A DNA stretch of 16,551 nucleotides from DASRHK01 sp035650495 (GTDB taxonomy: Bacteria; Pseudomonadota; Gammaproteobacteria; Nevskiales; Nevskiaceae): contig DASRHK010000085.1 in NCBI GenBank assembly GCA_035650495.1, positions 1-16,551 of the forward strand. Direction: 5' to 3'. Under the pieces are notes generated by a model that worked only from the letters and a program-made list of their open reading frames with translations, was not told the DNA's origin and did no database searches. Each line of letters opens with the position of its first letter. Within the stretch, counting starts at the first letter, position 1. Shown here piece after piece: positions 8,477-16,022 of this stretch. A program made the position numbers and the translations under genes.

Positions 8477-10903
8477 CTAAAACCGAAGCATGACCCGCGC
8501 CGTGATCGCGCGCGGCTTGTTGTAGTTCACCAGCTCGTCGATCGTCGTATCGCCGACGTGCAGGAAGCGCGCGCCGTTGTAGGCACGCCGATCGAGCAGG
8601 TTGGAGCCGCTCACGCCGATCTCCGGTTGCATCGGCCATTGTGGCGCCATGAAGGTCAGTCCCGCATCGAGCACGCCGTAGCCGAAGATGCGCGTCTCGT
8701 GCTGCACGTTGCTCCACGCGCCGCCGATGTAGGAGAAGGTGACGCTCGGCGCGACCGAGAACGCGCTGAAGAACAGCTTGTAGGCGAGCTGCGTCGAGGT
8801 CTGCACGTGCGGCGACGCTGGCAGCTCCTGCCCTTTCGGGATGTCGTCGCCGTCGGACGTCGTGTACTCCTTCTGCACGGTCGCGCGGATGTACGAGGTG
8901 TTGTTGGTGAGCATGAGGCCGGGGATCGGCGTCAGCCAGCGGATCGCGCTCTCGACGCCCATGCTGCGCGCTTTGCCGACGTTGCTCACGTAGTCGGTGT
9001 TGCCGCTCTGCGTGTCCTGCCGCAGCTGCATGTCGGTCCAGTCGATGTAGAACACCGTGGCGTCGGCCTGCAGCGTGTGCGCGAGCCAGTCGGTGCGCGT
9101 GCCGATTTCGTAGCTCCAGATCGTGCTCGGCTTGTACGAAAGCGGATAGGTGTTGTCGGACGGCAGCGGCGCCGGCACGTTGATGCCGCCGAACTGGAAG
9201 CCGCGCGCGACCGTCGAGTAGAAGAGCAGATCCTTCGTCGCCTGCCACTTCAGCGACGCCTTCGGGTTGAAGCCCTTCGCGTACATGTTCTGCGCGTCGG
9301 CGTAGTGAATGAGATTGCCGTACGGCGCAGTGCCGCCTTCGAGCACCGGCTGACCGTAGAGCCTTTCCTTGTAGAGACGCGCGCCGAGCGTCGCCTCGAC
9401 CTGCTTGTCGAACAGCTTGCGCGTGAGCTCGCCGAACAGCGACATCTCGGTCGCCTGCAGCGGCTCGTAGCGGATGTTCTGCGCGGAAAGCCCATCGCCG
9501 TTGGGCACGAGGTTGATCGGCAGGGCGATCGGCAGATTGGGGATCAGACCGCCGGGCCCGAGGATCGGCGCGAGGATCGCAGTGTTCGCCACCGGCGCGT
9601 TGAGGAAGAAGTGCGCGGTGTACTTGTTGTAGTAACCGCCGACGAGCCAGACCCAGTTGCTGTCGCTCGACGCCGGCGATGCGAGCCGCAGCTCCTCCGA
9701 CAGCGCGAGCGTGTGCGCGTGGATGTGAAGGCGCAGCGACTGCACGCCCTGCTCCGCCGCCGGATCGGCGACGGCGCTGCCGTCGTAGTTGATGTCCTGG
9801 AATTTCTTCGAGCGCGAGGTCTCGGAGATCAGCGTGAACCAGTCGAAGTCGTAGCGCAGATCGAGATTGGCGATCTCGAACTCCTGCACCGCGGTGCTCG
9901 GCCCGGGCGTGTCGGTGCGGATGAACTCCCCGTTCGGCGGCGGACCGTTCGGCGAGTTGGCGACGGAGAGATCGTCGCGATTGTTGTGCTGCTTCAGGAA
10001 GAACGCATTCGCGGTGAACGCCTCGATCGGCTTCCATTGGGCGAGCACGCGCCACATGTTCTTGTCGCCGCGATCGGCGTCGATGTCGTTCTTGCCGTTC
10101 GCGTTGACGTCGTCGTAGAGACCGGGGAGCGTCTGCTTCATGCCGACCGCGCGCAGCGCGAACGTCTCGCCGAGCGGCACGTTGATCGCGCCGCCGTAGT
10201 TCACGCCGGCGCCGCCGTTGGGCTCGAGCGTCAGGTAATTGGCGAACAGCCGCCCTTCGGTGACGCCGAGCTTCGGCTTGTTGAGCACGTAGCGGATCGC
10301 GCCGTTCAGCGCGCCGGCGCCGAACAGCGTGCCCTGCGGACCCTTCAGCACTTCGAGGTCCTTGAGGTCGAACGGATCGAGATCGGGAACGAGATAGCTC
10401 GCGTACGGATCGGACATGGCGACGTCGTCGACCAGCACGCCGGTGGTCACGTTGCCGTTGGGCTGCGGCGCGATGCCGCGGATCGCGATCGCGCGGCTCT
10501 GGTTGGTGTCGCCTTCCTGCATGGTGATGCCAGGAATGAGCTTGAGATAGTCCTCGAGCTCGCGCGCGCCCATGTTCTCCAGATCCTCGCCCTTGATCAC
10601 GTTGATCGTCGCCGGGATCTTGCGCATCGACTGCTCGCGCTTGGTGGCGGTGACGACGACTTCGGAGAGCTGCGCCTTGGGCGCGTCCTTGGCGACTTCC
10701 GGCTTCGGCTCCGCGGGCGGCGGCACCGGAACGGTTTGCGGGTACGGCTGCGGCGCGCCGTCGCTTGACGCAGGAGGCGCCTGTTCTGCCGGCGGCGCCT
10801 GTTGCTCCTCCGGTGCGGGCTGTGATGCCGGCGGCGGCGCCTCCTCCTGCGCGAGCGCCGGCGTGGAGATCAGGAGGGCAACGGTGAGGAGCGTTCGCTT
10901 CAC
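8477..10903 (-). CDS. TonB-dependent outer-membrane receptor 2 (tandem paralogue)
   Basis: This is a TonB-dependent receptor of about 808 residues: a 22-strand barrel with plug that imports ligands across the outer membrane using TonB/ExbBD energy. GTG 10903 is chosen over GTG 10912 because it lies 6 nt after AGGTG and yields the compact signal peptide (fMet)KRTLLTVALLISTPALA. A Pro/Glu/Ala-rich linker (about residues 20-75) precedes LSEVVVTATKRE (79-90). The plug is recognisable from RKIPATINVIKGEDLENMG, LKGPQGTLFGAGALNGAIRY and NKPKLG. The barrel ends in a terminal Phe (ARVMLRF), the usual outer-membrane assembly signal. It is highly similar to the receptor immediately upstream (10913-13291) along its whole length, so the two arose by tandem duplication. 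No SusD partner is present. Ligand is inferred from context as a rhamnose-containing acylated glycoconjugate; sequence alone does not show it. Confidence 0.95.
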   Translation of the reverse strand: MKRTLLTVALLISTPALAQEEAPPPASQPAPEEQQAPPAEQAPPASSDGAPQPYPQTVPVPPPAEPKPEVAKDAPKAQLSEVVVTATKREQSMRKIPATINVIKGEDLENMGARELEDYLKLIPGITMQEGDTNQSRAIAIRGIAPQPNGNVTTGVLVDDVAMSDPYASYLVPDLDPFDLKDLEVLKGPQGTLFGAGALNGAIRYVLNKPKLGVTEGRLFANYLTLEPNGGAGVNYGGAINVPLGETFALRAVGMKQTLPGLYDDVNANGKNDIDADRGDKNMWRVLAQWKPIEAFTANAFFLKQHNNRDDLSVANSPNGPPPNGEFIRTDTPGPSTAVQEFEIANLDLRYDFDWFTLISETSRSKKFQDINYDGSAVADPAAEQGVQSLRLHIHAHTLALSEELRLASPASSDSNWVWLVGGYYNKYTAHFFLNAPVANTAILAPILGPGGLIPNLPIALPINLVPNGDGLSAQNIRYEPLQATEMSLFGELTRKLFDKQVEATLGARLYKERLYGQPVLEGGTAPYGNLIHYADAQNMYAKGFNPKASLKWQATKDLLFYSTVARGFQFGGINVPAPLPSDNTYPLSYKPSTIWSYEIGTRTDWLAHTLQADATVFYIDWTDMQLRQDTQSGNTDYVSNVGKARSMGVESAIRWLTPIPGLMLTNNTSYIRATVQKEYTTSDGDDIPKGQELPASPHVQTSTQLAYKLFFSAFSVAPSVTFSYIGGAWSNVQHETRIFGYGVLDAGLTFMAPQWPMQPEIGVSGSNLLDRRAYNGARFLHVGDTTIDELVNYNKPRAITARVMLRF
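9405..9451. repeat. Copy A of tandem-paralogue repeat inside TonB receptor 2
   Basis: This 47-nt stretch matches 11841-11887 in the neighbouring receptor with a single mismatch that I can see. It encodes the barrel segment TEMSLFGELTRKLFDK. It is the most conserved nucleotide block I noticed between the two receptor genes, at an offset of about 2.4 kb. A second strongly similar block encodes the plug (around 10265-10370 versus 12698-12800). Confidence 0.8.
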
Positions 10904-10910
10904 GACAAGC

Positions 10911-10915
10911 ACCTA
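10911..10915 (-). promoter_or_regulatory. Shine-Dalgarno AGGTG of TonB receptor 2
   Basis: On the minus strand AGGTG overlaps the TAG stop of receptor 1 (10915-10913) and sits 6 nt before GTG 10903. The other candidate start, GTG 10912, lies inside this element and has no ribosome-binding site of its own at a usable distance. This supports GTG 10903. Confidence 0.55.
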
Positions 10916-13291
10916 GAAATGGAATGCCAGCCGCGCGGTGATCGCGCGCGGCTTGGTGTAGACGATCATCTCGTCGAGGATCTGGCTGCCTTCCTTGAGA
11001 TAGCGCGCGCCGGCGATGCCGCGGCGATCGAGGATGTTGTTGACGCTGACGCCGAGCTCCGGCGCGAGCGTCCATTGCGGCGCGCTCAGGGTGAGCCCGC
11101 CGTCGAGCGAGCCGTAGCCGAAGATGCGCACCTCGTGCGCGACGTTGTTCCAGGCGCCGCCGATCCACGAGAACGAGACGTTGGCGCCGCCCGAGAACGG
11201 TCCGAAGAACTTCGTGTACGCGAGCGACGTCGACGTCGACAGATGCGGCGATGCCGGCAGCTCCGTGCCCTTCACGATCTCCATTCCCGATTCGTTGGTA
11301 TAGGTCTCCCCCACCGTCGCACGGATGTACGCGAGCGCATTGGTCAGCAGCACGCCCGGGATCGGCGTCAGCCAGCGCAGCGCGCTCTCGACGCCGAGGC
11401 TGCGCGCCTTGCCGACGTTGGCGATGTAGTCGGTGTTGCCGCTCGGCACGTCCTGGCGCAGCTGCATGTCGGTCCAGTCGATCCAGAACGCGGTGAGATC
11501 GAATTGCAGCGTGCGCGCGAGCCAGTCGGTGCGCGTGCCGATCTCGTAGCTCCAGATCGTACTCGGCCGGAACGAGAACGCGTAGACGTTGTCGCTCGGC
11601 AGCGGCGCCGGACCGTTGACGCCGCCGAACTGGAAGCCGCGCGCGACCGTGAGATAGGAGAGCAGATTCTTCGTCCACTGGTACTTGATCGAGCCTTTCG
11701 GGCTCATGCCCGCATTCTTCTGATGCTGCGCGTCGGCGGCGCCGATGAAGCCGCCGTAGGCGCCGTCGGCGCCCTCGTCGACCGGCTGCACCGAGAGCCA
11801 CTCGCGATACGCGCGCGCGCCGAGCGTGAGCTCGAGCTTGTTGTCGAACAGCTTGCGGGTGAGCTCGCCGAACAGCGACATCTCGGTGGCGCGCAGCGGA
11901 TCGTAGGTGATGTCCTGCGCCGACAGGCCGTCCTCATTGGGGAACAGCACGATCGGCGGATCGATCGGCAGGTTCGGGATCACGCCGCCGGGTCCGAGCA
12001 GCGAGCCGAGCACCTGGCTGTTGGCGACGACGGTGTTGAAGAACACCGTCGCCTTGTAGCGATTGATGTACGCGCCGGCGAGCCAGACCCACGGATTGTC
12101 CGGTGCGCTGATCGACGCGAGGCGCAGCTCTTCCGAGAGCGCGAGCGTGTCCGCCTTCGAGCGGAATGTCAGCGTCTGCACGCCCTGCTGCGCCGCCGGA
12201 TCCGCGACGGCGCTGCCGTCGTAGGTCACGTCCTGATGCTTCTGCGAGCTCGACGTCTCCGAGATGACGGTGAACCACGGCAGCTCGTAGCGCAGGTCGA
12301 GGTTGGCGACGTCGAACTTCTGCGTCGACGTCGATGGTCCCGGCGTGTTGTTGCGTGCGAACTCGCCGTAGCCCGCATCGCGCGCGCCGGTGTTACCGAT
12401 CGACAGGTCGTCGCGATGATTCTGCTGATGCAGGAAGAACGCGTTGACGGTGAGCGCGTCGAGCGGCTTCCACGCCACCATGCCGCGCCACATGCTCTTG
12501 CCGCCGGAGTCCGCGTCGACGTCGTGCTTGCCGTTGGCGTTGATGTCGTCGTAGAGACCGGGCAGCGTCTGGCGCATGCCCATCACGCGGAACGCGAGCG
12601 CCTCCCCGACGGGAATGTTCAGCGCCGCGCCGTAATTCACCCCGGCGCCGCCGTGCGCGAGCGTCAGGTAATTCGCGAACCCCTTGCCCTCGGTCGCGCC
12701 GAGCTTCGGCTTGTTGAGCACATAGCGGATCGCGCCGTTCAACGCGCCGGCGCCGAACAACGTGCCTTGCGGACCTTTGAGCACTTCGAGATCGTGGAGA
12801 TCGAACGGATCGAGATCCGGGATCATGAAGCTGCCGTACGGATCGGTCAGCGAGACGTCGTCGAGCAGCACGCCGGTCGTCGCGTTCTGGTTGTTGATGA
12901 TGAGCCCGCCCGACTGCGGGCCGATGCCGCGGATCGAGATCGTGCGGTTGGTGTCGTTGTCGCCTTCCTGCAGCGTGATGCCGGGGATGAGCTTCAAGTA
13001 ATCCTGCAGCTCGCGCGCGCCCATCTGCTCGAGCTCCTCGCCGTTGATCGCGTTGATGGTCGACGGGATCTTGCGCACCGACTGTTCGCGCTTGGTCGCG
13101 GTGACGACGACTTCGGACAGCTCGGTCTTGCTCGGCGAATCGTCCTTCTTGGGTGCCGGCTCGGCGGGCTGCGCGACGGGCACGGTCTCCGGATAAGGTT
13201 CCGGCGGCGCAGGCGATGGCGGCGCAGGCTCCTGCGCGCAAGCCAGACCGGCGAACAGGCCGATCGCCAGAAATGCACCGTTTTTAATCAT
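10913..13291 (-). CDS. TonB-dependent outer-membrane receptor 1 (first gene of operon)
   Basis: This 792-residue TonB-dependent receptor probably heads the leftward operon. The signal peptide covers residues 1-19 (MIKNGAFLAIGLFAGLACA); Cys18 is not in a good lipobox, so signal peptidase I cleavage is more likely. A Pro-rich linker (about 21-55, containing EPYPETVPVAQPAEP) leads to LSEVVVTATKRE at 58-69. The plug carries RKIPSTINAINGEELEQMG and LKGPQGTLFG (161-170), and the barrel ends ITARLAFHF with terminal Phe. Compared with receptor 2 it has extra residues in one plug loop (around SGGLIINNQNATTG) and a shorter linker. The gene lies 75 bp from a divergent esterase and has no clear Shine-Dalgarno sequence before ATG 13291. 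It likely binds the same or a related ligand to receptor 2. Confidence 0.95.
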   Translation of the reverse strand: MIKNGAFLAIGLFAGLACAQEPAPPSPAPPEPYPETVPVAQPAEPAPKKDDSPSKTELSEVVVTATKREQSVRKIPSTINAINGEELEQMGARELQDYLKLIPGITLQEGDNDTNRTISIRGIGPQSGGLIINNQNATTGVLLDDVSLTDPYGSFMIPDLDPFDLHDLEVLKGPQGTLFGAGALNGAIRYVLNKPKLGATEGKGFANYLTLAHGGAGVNYGAALNIPVGEALAFRVMGMRQTLPGLYDDINANGKHDVDADSGGKSMWRGMVAWKPLDALTVNAFFLHQQNHRDDLSIGNTGARDAGYGEFARNNTPGPSTSTQKFDVANLDLRYELPWFTVISETSSSQKHQDVTYDGSAVADPAAQQGVQTLTFRSKADTLALSEELRLASISAPDNPWVWLAGAYINRYKATVFFNTVVANSQVLGSLLGPGGVIPNLPIDPPIVLFPNEDGLSAQDITYDPLRATEMSLFGELTRKLFDNKLELTLGARAYREWLSVQPVDEGADGAYGGFIGAADAQHQKNAGMSPKGSIKYQWTKNLLSYLTVARGFQFGGVNGPAPLPSDNVYAFSFRPSTIWSYEIGTRTDWLARTLQFDLTAFWIDWTDMQLRQDVPSGNTDYIANVGKARSLGVESALRWLTPIPGVLLTNALAYIRATVGETYTNESGMEIVKGTELPASPHLSTSTSLAYTKFFGPFSGGANVSFSWIGGAWNNVAHEVRIFGYGSLDGGLTLSAPQWTLAPELGVSVNNILDRRGIAGARYLKEGSQILDEMIVYTKPRAITARLAFHF
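11841..11887. repeat. Copy B of tandem-paralogue repeat inside TonB receptor 1
   Basis: This is the partner of 9405-9451 with one visible mismatch, encoding TEMSLFGELTRKLFDN. Such near-identical direct repeats inside adjacent genes could support gene conversion, or deletion to one chimeric receptor. Confidence 0.8.
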
Positions 13292-13294
13292 TAT

Positions 13295-13321
13295 CGATCA
13301 TACTTGCATCACTTATGATCG
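13295..13321. promoter_or_regulatory. Inverted repeat, candidate operator
   Basis: Perfect 8-bp arms CGATCATA (13295-13302) and TATGATCG (13314-13321) are separated by 11 bp, so the arms are 19 bp apart start to start, close to two helical turns. A partial third copy, AATGATCA, lies at 13337-13344. The arms overlap the candidate -10 elements of both divergent promoters, so a dimeric regulator binding here could control both directions. No regulator gene lies in the window. Alternatively the symmetry simply reflects two back-to-back -10 boxes. Confidence 0.45.
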
Positions 13322-13356
13322 TGGTCAAGCCGCCGGAATGATCAATTTCGCTAATC

Positions 13357-13360
13357 GGAG
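13357..13360 (+). promoter_or_regulatory. Shine-Dalgarno GGAG of the HSL-family esterase
   Basis: GGAG lies 6 nt before ATG 13367 and supports that start, which also gives the lipoprotein signal peptide. Confidence 0.65.
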
Positions 13361-13366
13361 CCCCAC

Positions 13367-14416
13367 ATGAAGAAGGTCTGGTTCCTTGCCCTGGCTTTAT
13401 CGGGCTGCGCGGCCGGGCCGCAGAAGTCAGCGCACGAGATCGGCGGCTACTTCCTGCCCACGACAATCTCGCCCGAAGCGCGCGCGACGCTGACGCGACT
13501 GATCCCGATCGTCGAGAAGTCGCGCGACGAGCGCGGGATCGCACACACGGCGGCCGATTTCGCACGCCGCAACGCTGAGAACGAAGCGCGCGCGGCTGCG
13601 ACCAATCCGCCGTTGCTCCAAGCGCTCGGCGTCGAAGCGAAGGCGGTTACGCTCGGCGACGTCCCCGCGATCGAGCTGACGCCGCCGGTGATGCTGAGCG
13701 GCGGCATCGTCCTGTATGTGCACGGCGGCGCATGGGTCGGTGGATCGGCCGCGAGCACGCTCGGCTTGCCCGCGCGGATCTCGGCGGCGCTCGAGCGGCG
13801 CGTGATCTCGGTCGACTACACGCTCGCGCCGGCCGCGCGCTGGCCGCAGATCACGGATCAGGTCGTCGCTGCGTACGCGGCGCTGATCGCGAGCGGCGTG
13901 GTGCCGCAGCAGATCGTCCTGCTCGGCGACTCGGCCGGCGGCAATCTCATCGCCACGAGCACGCTGAAGCTGCGCGATCAGGGCGAGCCGATGCCGGCCG
14001 CGCTCGTCATGCTCTCGCCCGGAACCGATCTCACACAGAGCAGCGACACGTTCACGACGCTGCGCTACGCCGATCCCGCGCTGGGGCCGGAAGACCTGCT
14101 CGCGGCGATCTCGCTCTACGCCGATGCGAAGGACTGGACCAATCCGTACGTGTCACCGGTCTACGGCGATTTCGCGAAAGGCTTTCCCCCGTCGCTGATC
14201 CAGGTCGGGACGAAAGAGATGCTGCTCTCGGATTCGGTGCGGCTGTATCAGGCGATCAAGCAGGCTGGCGTCGACGCGGAGCTCGACGTCTACGAAGGCA
14301 TGCCGCACGTGTGGCACTCGTACTTGAGCGACGCGCCGGAGACGAAGGCGGCGTTCGCGGAGATCCGGCGGTTCGTCGAGCGGCGGCTCGCCCCTAAGCC
14401 GTCTTCGCCACCTTGA
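13367..14416 (+). CDS. HSL-family (acetyl esterase-like) alpha/beta-hydrolase lipoprotein
   Basis: This 349-residue esterase belongs to the hormone-sensitive-lipase family (bacterial family IV, alpha/beta hydrolase fold 3). A lipoprotein signal ends in lipobox LSGC (Cys14) followed by Ala, so outer-membrane anchoring is expected. The oxyanion-hole motif HGGAW is at 119-123 and the nucleophile elbow GDSAGGN carries Ser189. The acid position, usually Asp in GxxDxL, is Glu284 here (GTKEMLLSDS), with nearby Asp289 as an alternative. The likely catalytic His is His314 in GMPHVWH. Such enzymes prefer short-chain or small-acid esters, for example acetyl groups on sugars. It is the only rightward gene, divergent from the receptor operon and probably sharing its control region. 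Its 3' end overlaps the acyl-CoA synthetase gene tail-to-tail by 23 bp. Confidence 0.92.
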   Translation: MKKVWFLALALSGCAAGPQKSAHEIGGYFLPTTISPEARATLTRLIPIVEKSRDERGIAHTAADFARRNAENEARAAATNPPLLQALGVEAKAVTLGDVPAIELTPPVMLSGGIVLYVHGGAWVGGSAASTLGLPARISAALERRVISVDYTLAPAARWPQITDQVVAAYAALIASGVVPQQIVLLGDSAGGNLIATSTLKLRDQGEPMPAALVMLSPGTDLTQSSDTFTTLRYADPALGPEDLLAAISLYADAKDWTNPYVSPVYGDFAKGFPPSLIQVGTKEMLLSDSVRLYQAIKQAGVDAELDVYEGMPHVWHSYLSDAPETKAAFAEIRRFVERRLAPKPSSPP

Positions 14417-16022
14417 GCTTCAGCTCCGCGATCATCTGCTCGCGGATGACGAATTTCTGGATCTTGCCGGTGACGGTGGTCGGGAAGCCGTCGACGAAGC
14501 GCACGTAGCGCGGGATCTTGTAGTGCGCGATCTGCCCCTTGCAGAACGCGACGACGTCGTCCTGCGTCATCGCCTGGCCTTCCTTGAGCGCGATCCACGC
14601 GCACAGCTCCTCGCCGAATTTCTCGTCGGGCACGCCGACGACCTGCACGTCGCGCACCTTCGGGTGGCGGAACAGGAACTCCTCGATCTCGCGCGGATAG
14701 ATGTTCTCGCCGCCGCGGATGACCATGTCCTTGATGCGGCCAACGATGTTGCAGTAGCCCTCCGCGTCGATCGTCGCGAGATCGCCGGTGTGCATCCACC
14801 CGTTGCGATCGAGCACTTCCTCGGTCTTCGCCTCGTCGTCCCAGTAACCGAGCATCACTGAATAGCCGCGCGTGCACAGCTCGCCTGCGGTGCCACGCGA
14901 CACGATGCGATCGTCGGTGTCGACGATCTTCACTTCGCAGTGCGGCTGGATGCGCCCGACGGTCGACACGCGCCGATCGAGCGAGTCGGTCGTCGACGAC
15001 TGGAACGACACCGGCGACGTCTCGGTCATGCCGTAGGCGATCGTCACTTCGCGCATGTTCATCTCGGCGACGACGCGCTTCATCACTTCGATCGGGCACG
15101 GGCTGCCGGCCATGATGCCGGTGCGCAATGATTTGAGATCGAACTTGCCGAAGTCCGCATGTCCGAGCTGCGCGATGAACATCGTCGGCACGCCGTACAG
15201 CGCAGTGCACTGCTCCGCTTCGACGGCCTGCAGCGTCGCCAGCGGATCGAACGCCTCGGCGGGATAGACCATCGTCGATCCGTGGGTGACGCAGCCGAGA
15301 TTGCCCATCACCATGCCGAAGCAGTGATAGAGCGGCACGGGAATGCAGACGCGATCGCCCGGCATGAGCCGGATCGCCTCGCCGACGAAGAAGCCGTTGT
15401 TGAGGATGTTGTGATGCGACAGCGTCGCGCCCTTGGGATTGCCCGTCGTGCCCGACGTGAACTGGATGTTGATCGGATCGTCGAACTGCAACGTCGCGCC
15501 GATCGCCTGTAATTGCGCACGCTCCGCGTCGGTCGGCGTGGCGAGCAGCGCGTCGAATTCGCGCCCGAGTCGGATCACGATCTCGAGCGCGGGCAGATTC
15601 GCGCGCACGTCGTCGAGCATCTCGACGTAATTGCTGGTCTTGAACGTGGGCGCCAGCACCAGCGCGCGGCAGCCGACTTTCTTCAGCGCGTATTCGAGCT
15701 CCGCGCGCCGATAAGCGGGATTGATGTTGACCAGGATCAGGCCGAGCTTCGCGGTGGCGAATTGCGTCAGGGTCCACTCGAGCGTGTTCGGCGACCAGAT
15801 GCCGATGCGCTCGCCGCGCTTCAGGCCGAGTCGCATCAGGCTGCACGCGAGCGCGTCGACCTTCTCGCGCAGCTGCGCGTAGGTGAGCCGCACGTTCTGA
15901 TGACGCACGACCAGCGCTTCGCGATTGGCGTGGCGCGCGCACGCCGCGTCGAAGTGCTGGCCGATCGTCTCGCCGATCAGCGCTTGCGCCGACGCGCCGT
16001 GGACGTAAGACAGATTGCTCAT
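14394..16022 (-). CDS. AMP-forming acyl-CoA synthetase (ACSF2-like fatty-acyl-CoA ligase)
   Basis: This 542-residue cytoplasmic enzyme of the ANL superfamily activates a carboxylic acid with ATP and CoA via an acyl-adenylate. Motifs in order: P-loop TSGTTGNPKG (189-198) followed by ATLSHHN, YGMTETSP (330-337), GWMHTGDL (408-415), hinge GRIKDMVIRGGENIYP (428-443), and catalytic Lys520 in TVTGK. No signal peptide or membrane segment is seen. Overall style resembles the medium/long-chain fatty-acyl-CoA synthetases near ACSF2 rather than classic feruloyl- or 4-coumarate-CoA ligases, but an aromatic substrate cannot be excluded. ATG 16022 is chosen: it overlaps the rhaT-like stop by 4 nt (ATGA). 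The open frame reaching to about 16514 is out-of-frame extension inside the transporter gene. The coupling suggests that the acid and rhamnose come from the same compound. Confidence 0.93.
   Translation of the reverse strand: MSNLSYVHGASAQALIGETIGQHFDAACARHANREALVVRHQNVRLTYAQLREKVDALACSLMRLGLKRGERIGIWSPNTLEWTLTQFATAKLGLILVNINPAYRRAELEYALKKVGCRALVLAPTFKTSNYVEMLDDVRANLPALEIVIRLGREFDALLATPTDAERAQLQAIGATLQFDDPINIQFTSGTTGNPKGATLSHHNILNNGFFVGEAIRLMPGDRVCIPVPLYHCFGMVMGNLGCVTHGSTMVYPAEAFDPLATLQAVEAEQCTALYGVPTMFIAQLGHADFGKFDLKSLRTGIMAGSPCPIEVMKRVVAEMNMREVTIAYGMTETSPVSFQSSTTDSLDRRVSTVGRIQPHCEVKIVDTDDRIVSRGTAGELCTRGYSVMLGYWDDEAKTEEVLDRNGWMHTGDLATIDAEGYCNIVGRIKDMVIRGGENIYPREIEEFLFRHPKVRDVQVVGVPDEKFGEELCAWIALKEGQAMTQDDVVAFCKGQIAHYKIPRYVRFVDGFPTTVTGKIQKFVIREQMIAELKLKVAKTA

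Larger units (their letters stand above)
13292..13366. promoter_or_regulatory. Divergent promoter region
   Basis: This is the only true intergenic stretch in the window, between leftward TonB receptor 1 and the rightward lipoprotein esterase, and it is more AT-rich than its surroundings. Leftward elements: TTGACC at 13328-13323 and TATGAT at 13302-13297, though the 20-bp spacing is longer than the ideal 17. If that -10 is used, transcription would begin at about the ATG (13291), giving a nearly leaderless mRNA, which fits the missing Shine-Dalgarno sequence. Rightward: TATGAT at 13314-13319 with only a weak -35 (TTATCG at 13291-13296, 17-bp spacing). These are eye-matched elements, not measured start sites. 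Confidence 0.5.

Noticed and set aside
8472..11801. Upstream continuation of the carboxylesterase reading frame, over 1100 codons without a stop
   Set aside because: It runs through both receptor genes in another frame, is Arg/Ala-rich low-complexity and shows no domain. High GC removes stop codons from shadow frames. The real gene begins at ATG 8471 with a signal peptide.
13290..13295. GATAAT (minus strand) as the receptor -10 box
   Set aside because: It overlaps the start codon, so transcription would begin inside the gene.
8558..13318. Long plus-strand open frames opposite the two receptors (8558-10768 and 10919-13318)
   Set aside because: They resemble each other only because the receptors do; composition is Arg/Val/Asp-rich and nothing resembles a protein family.
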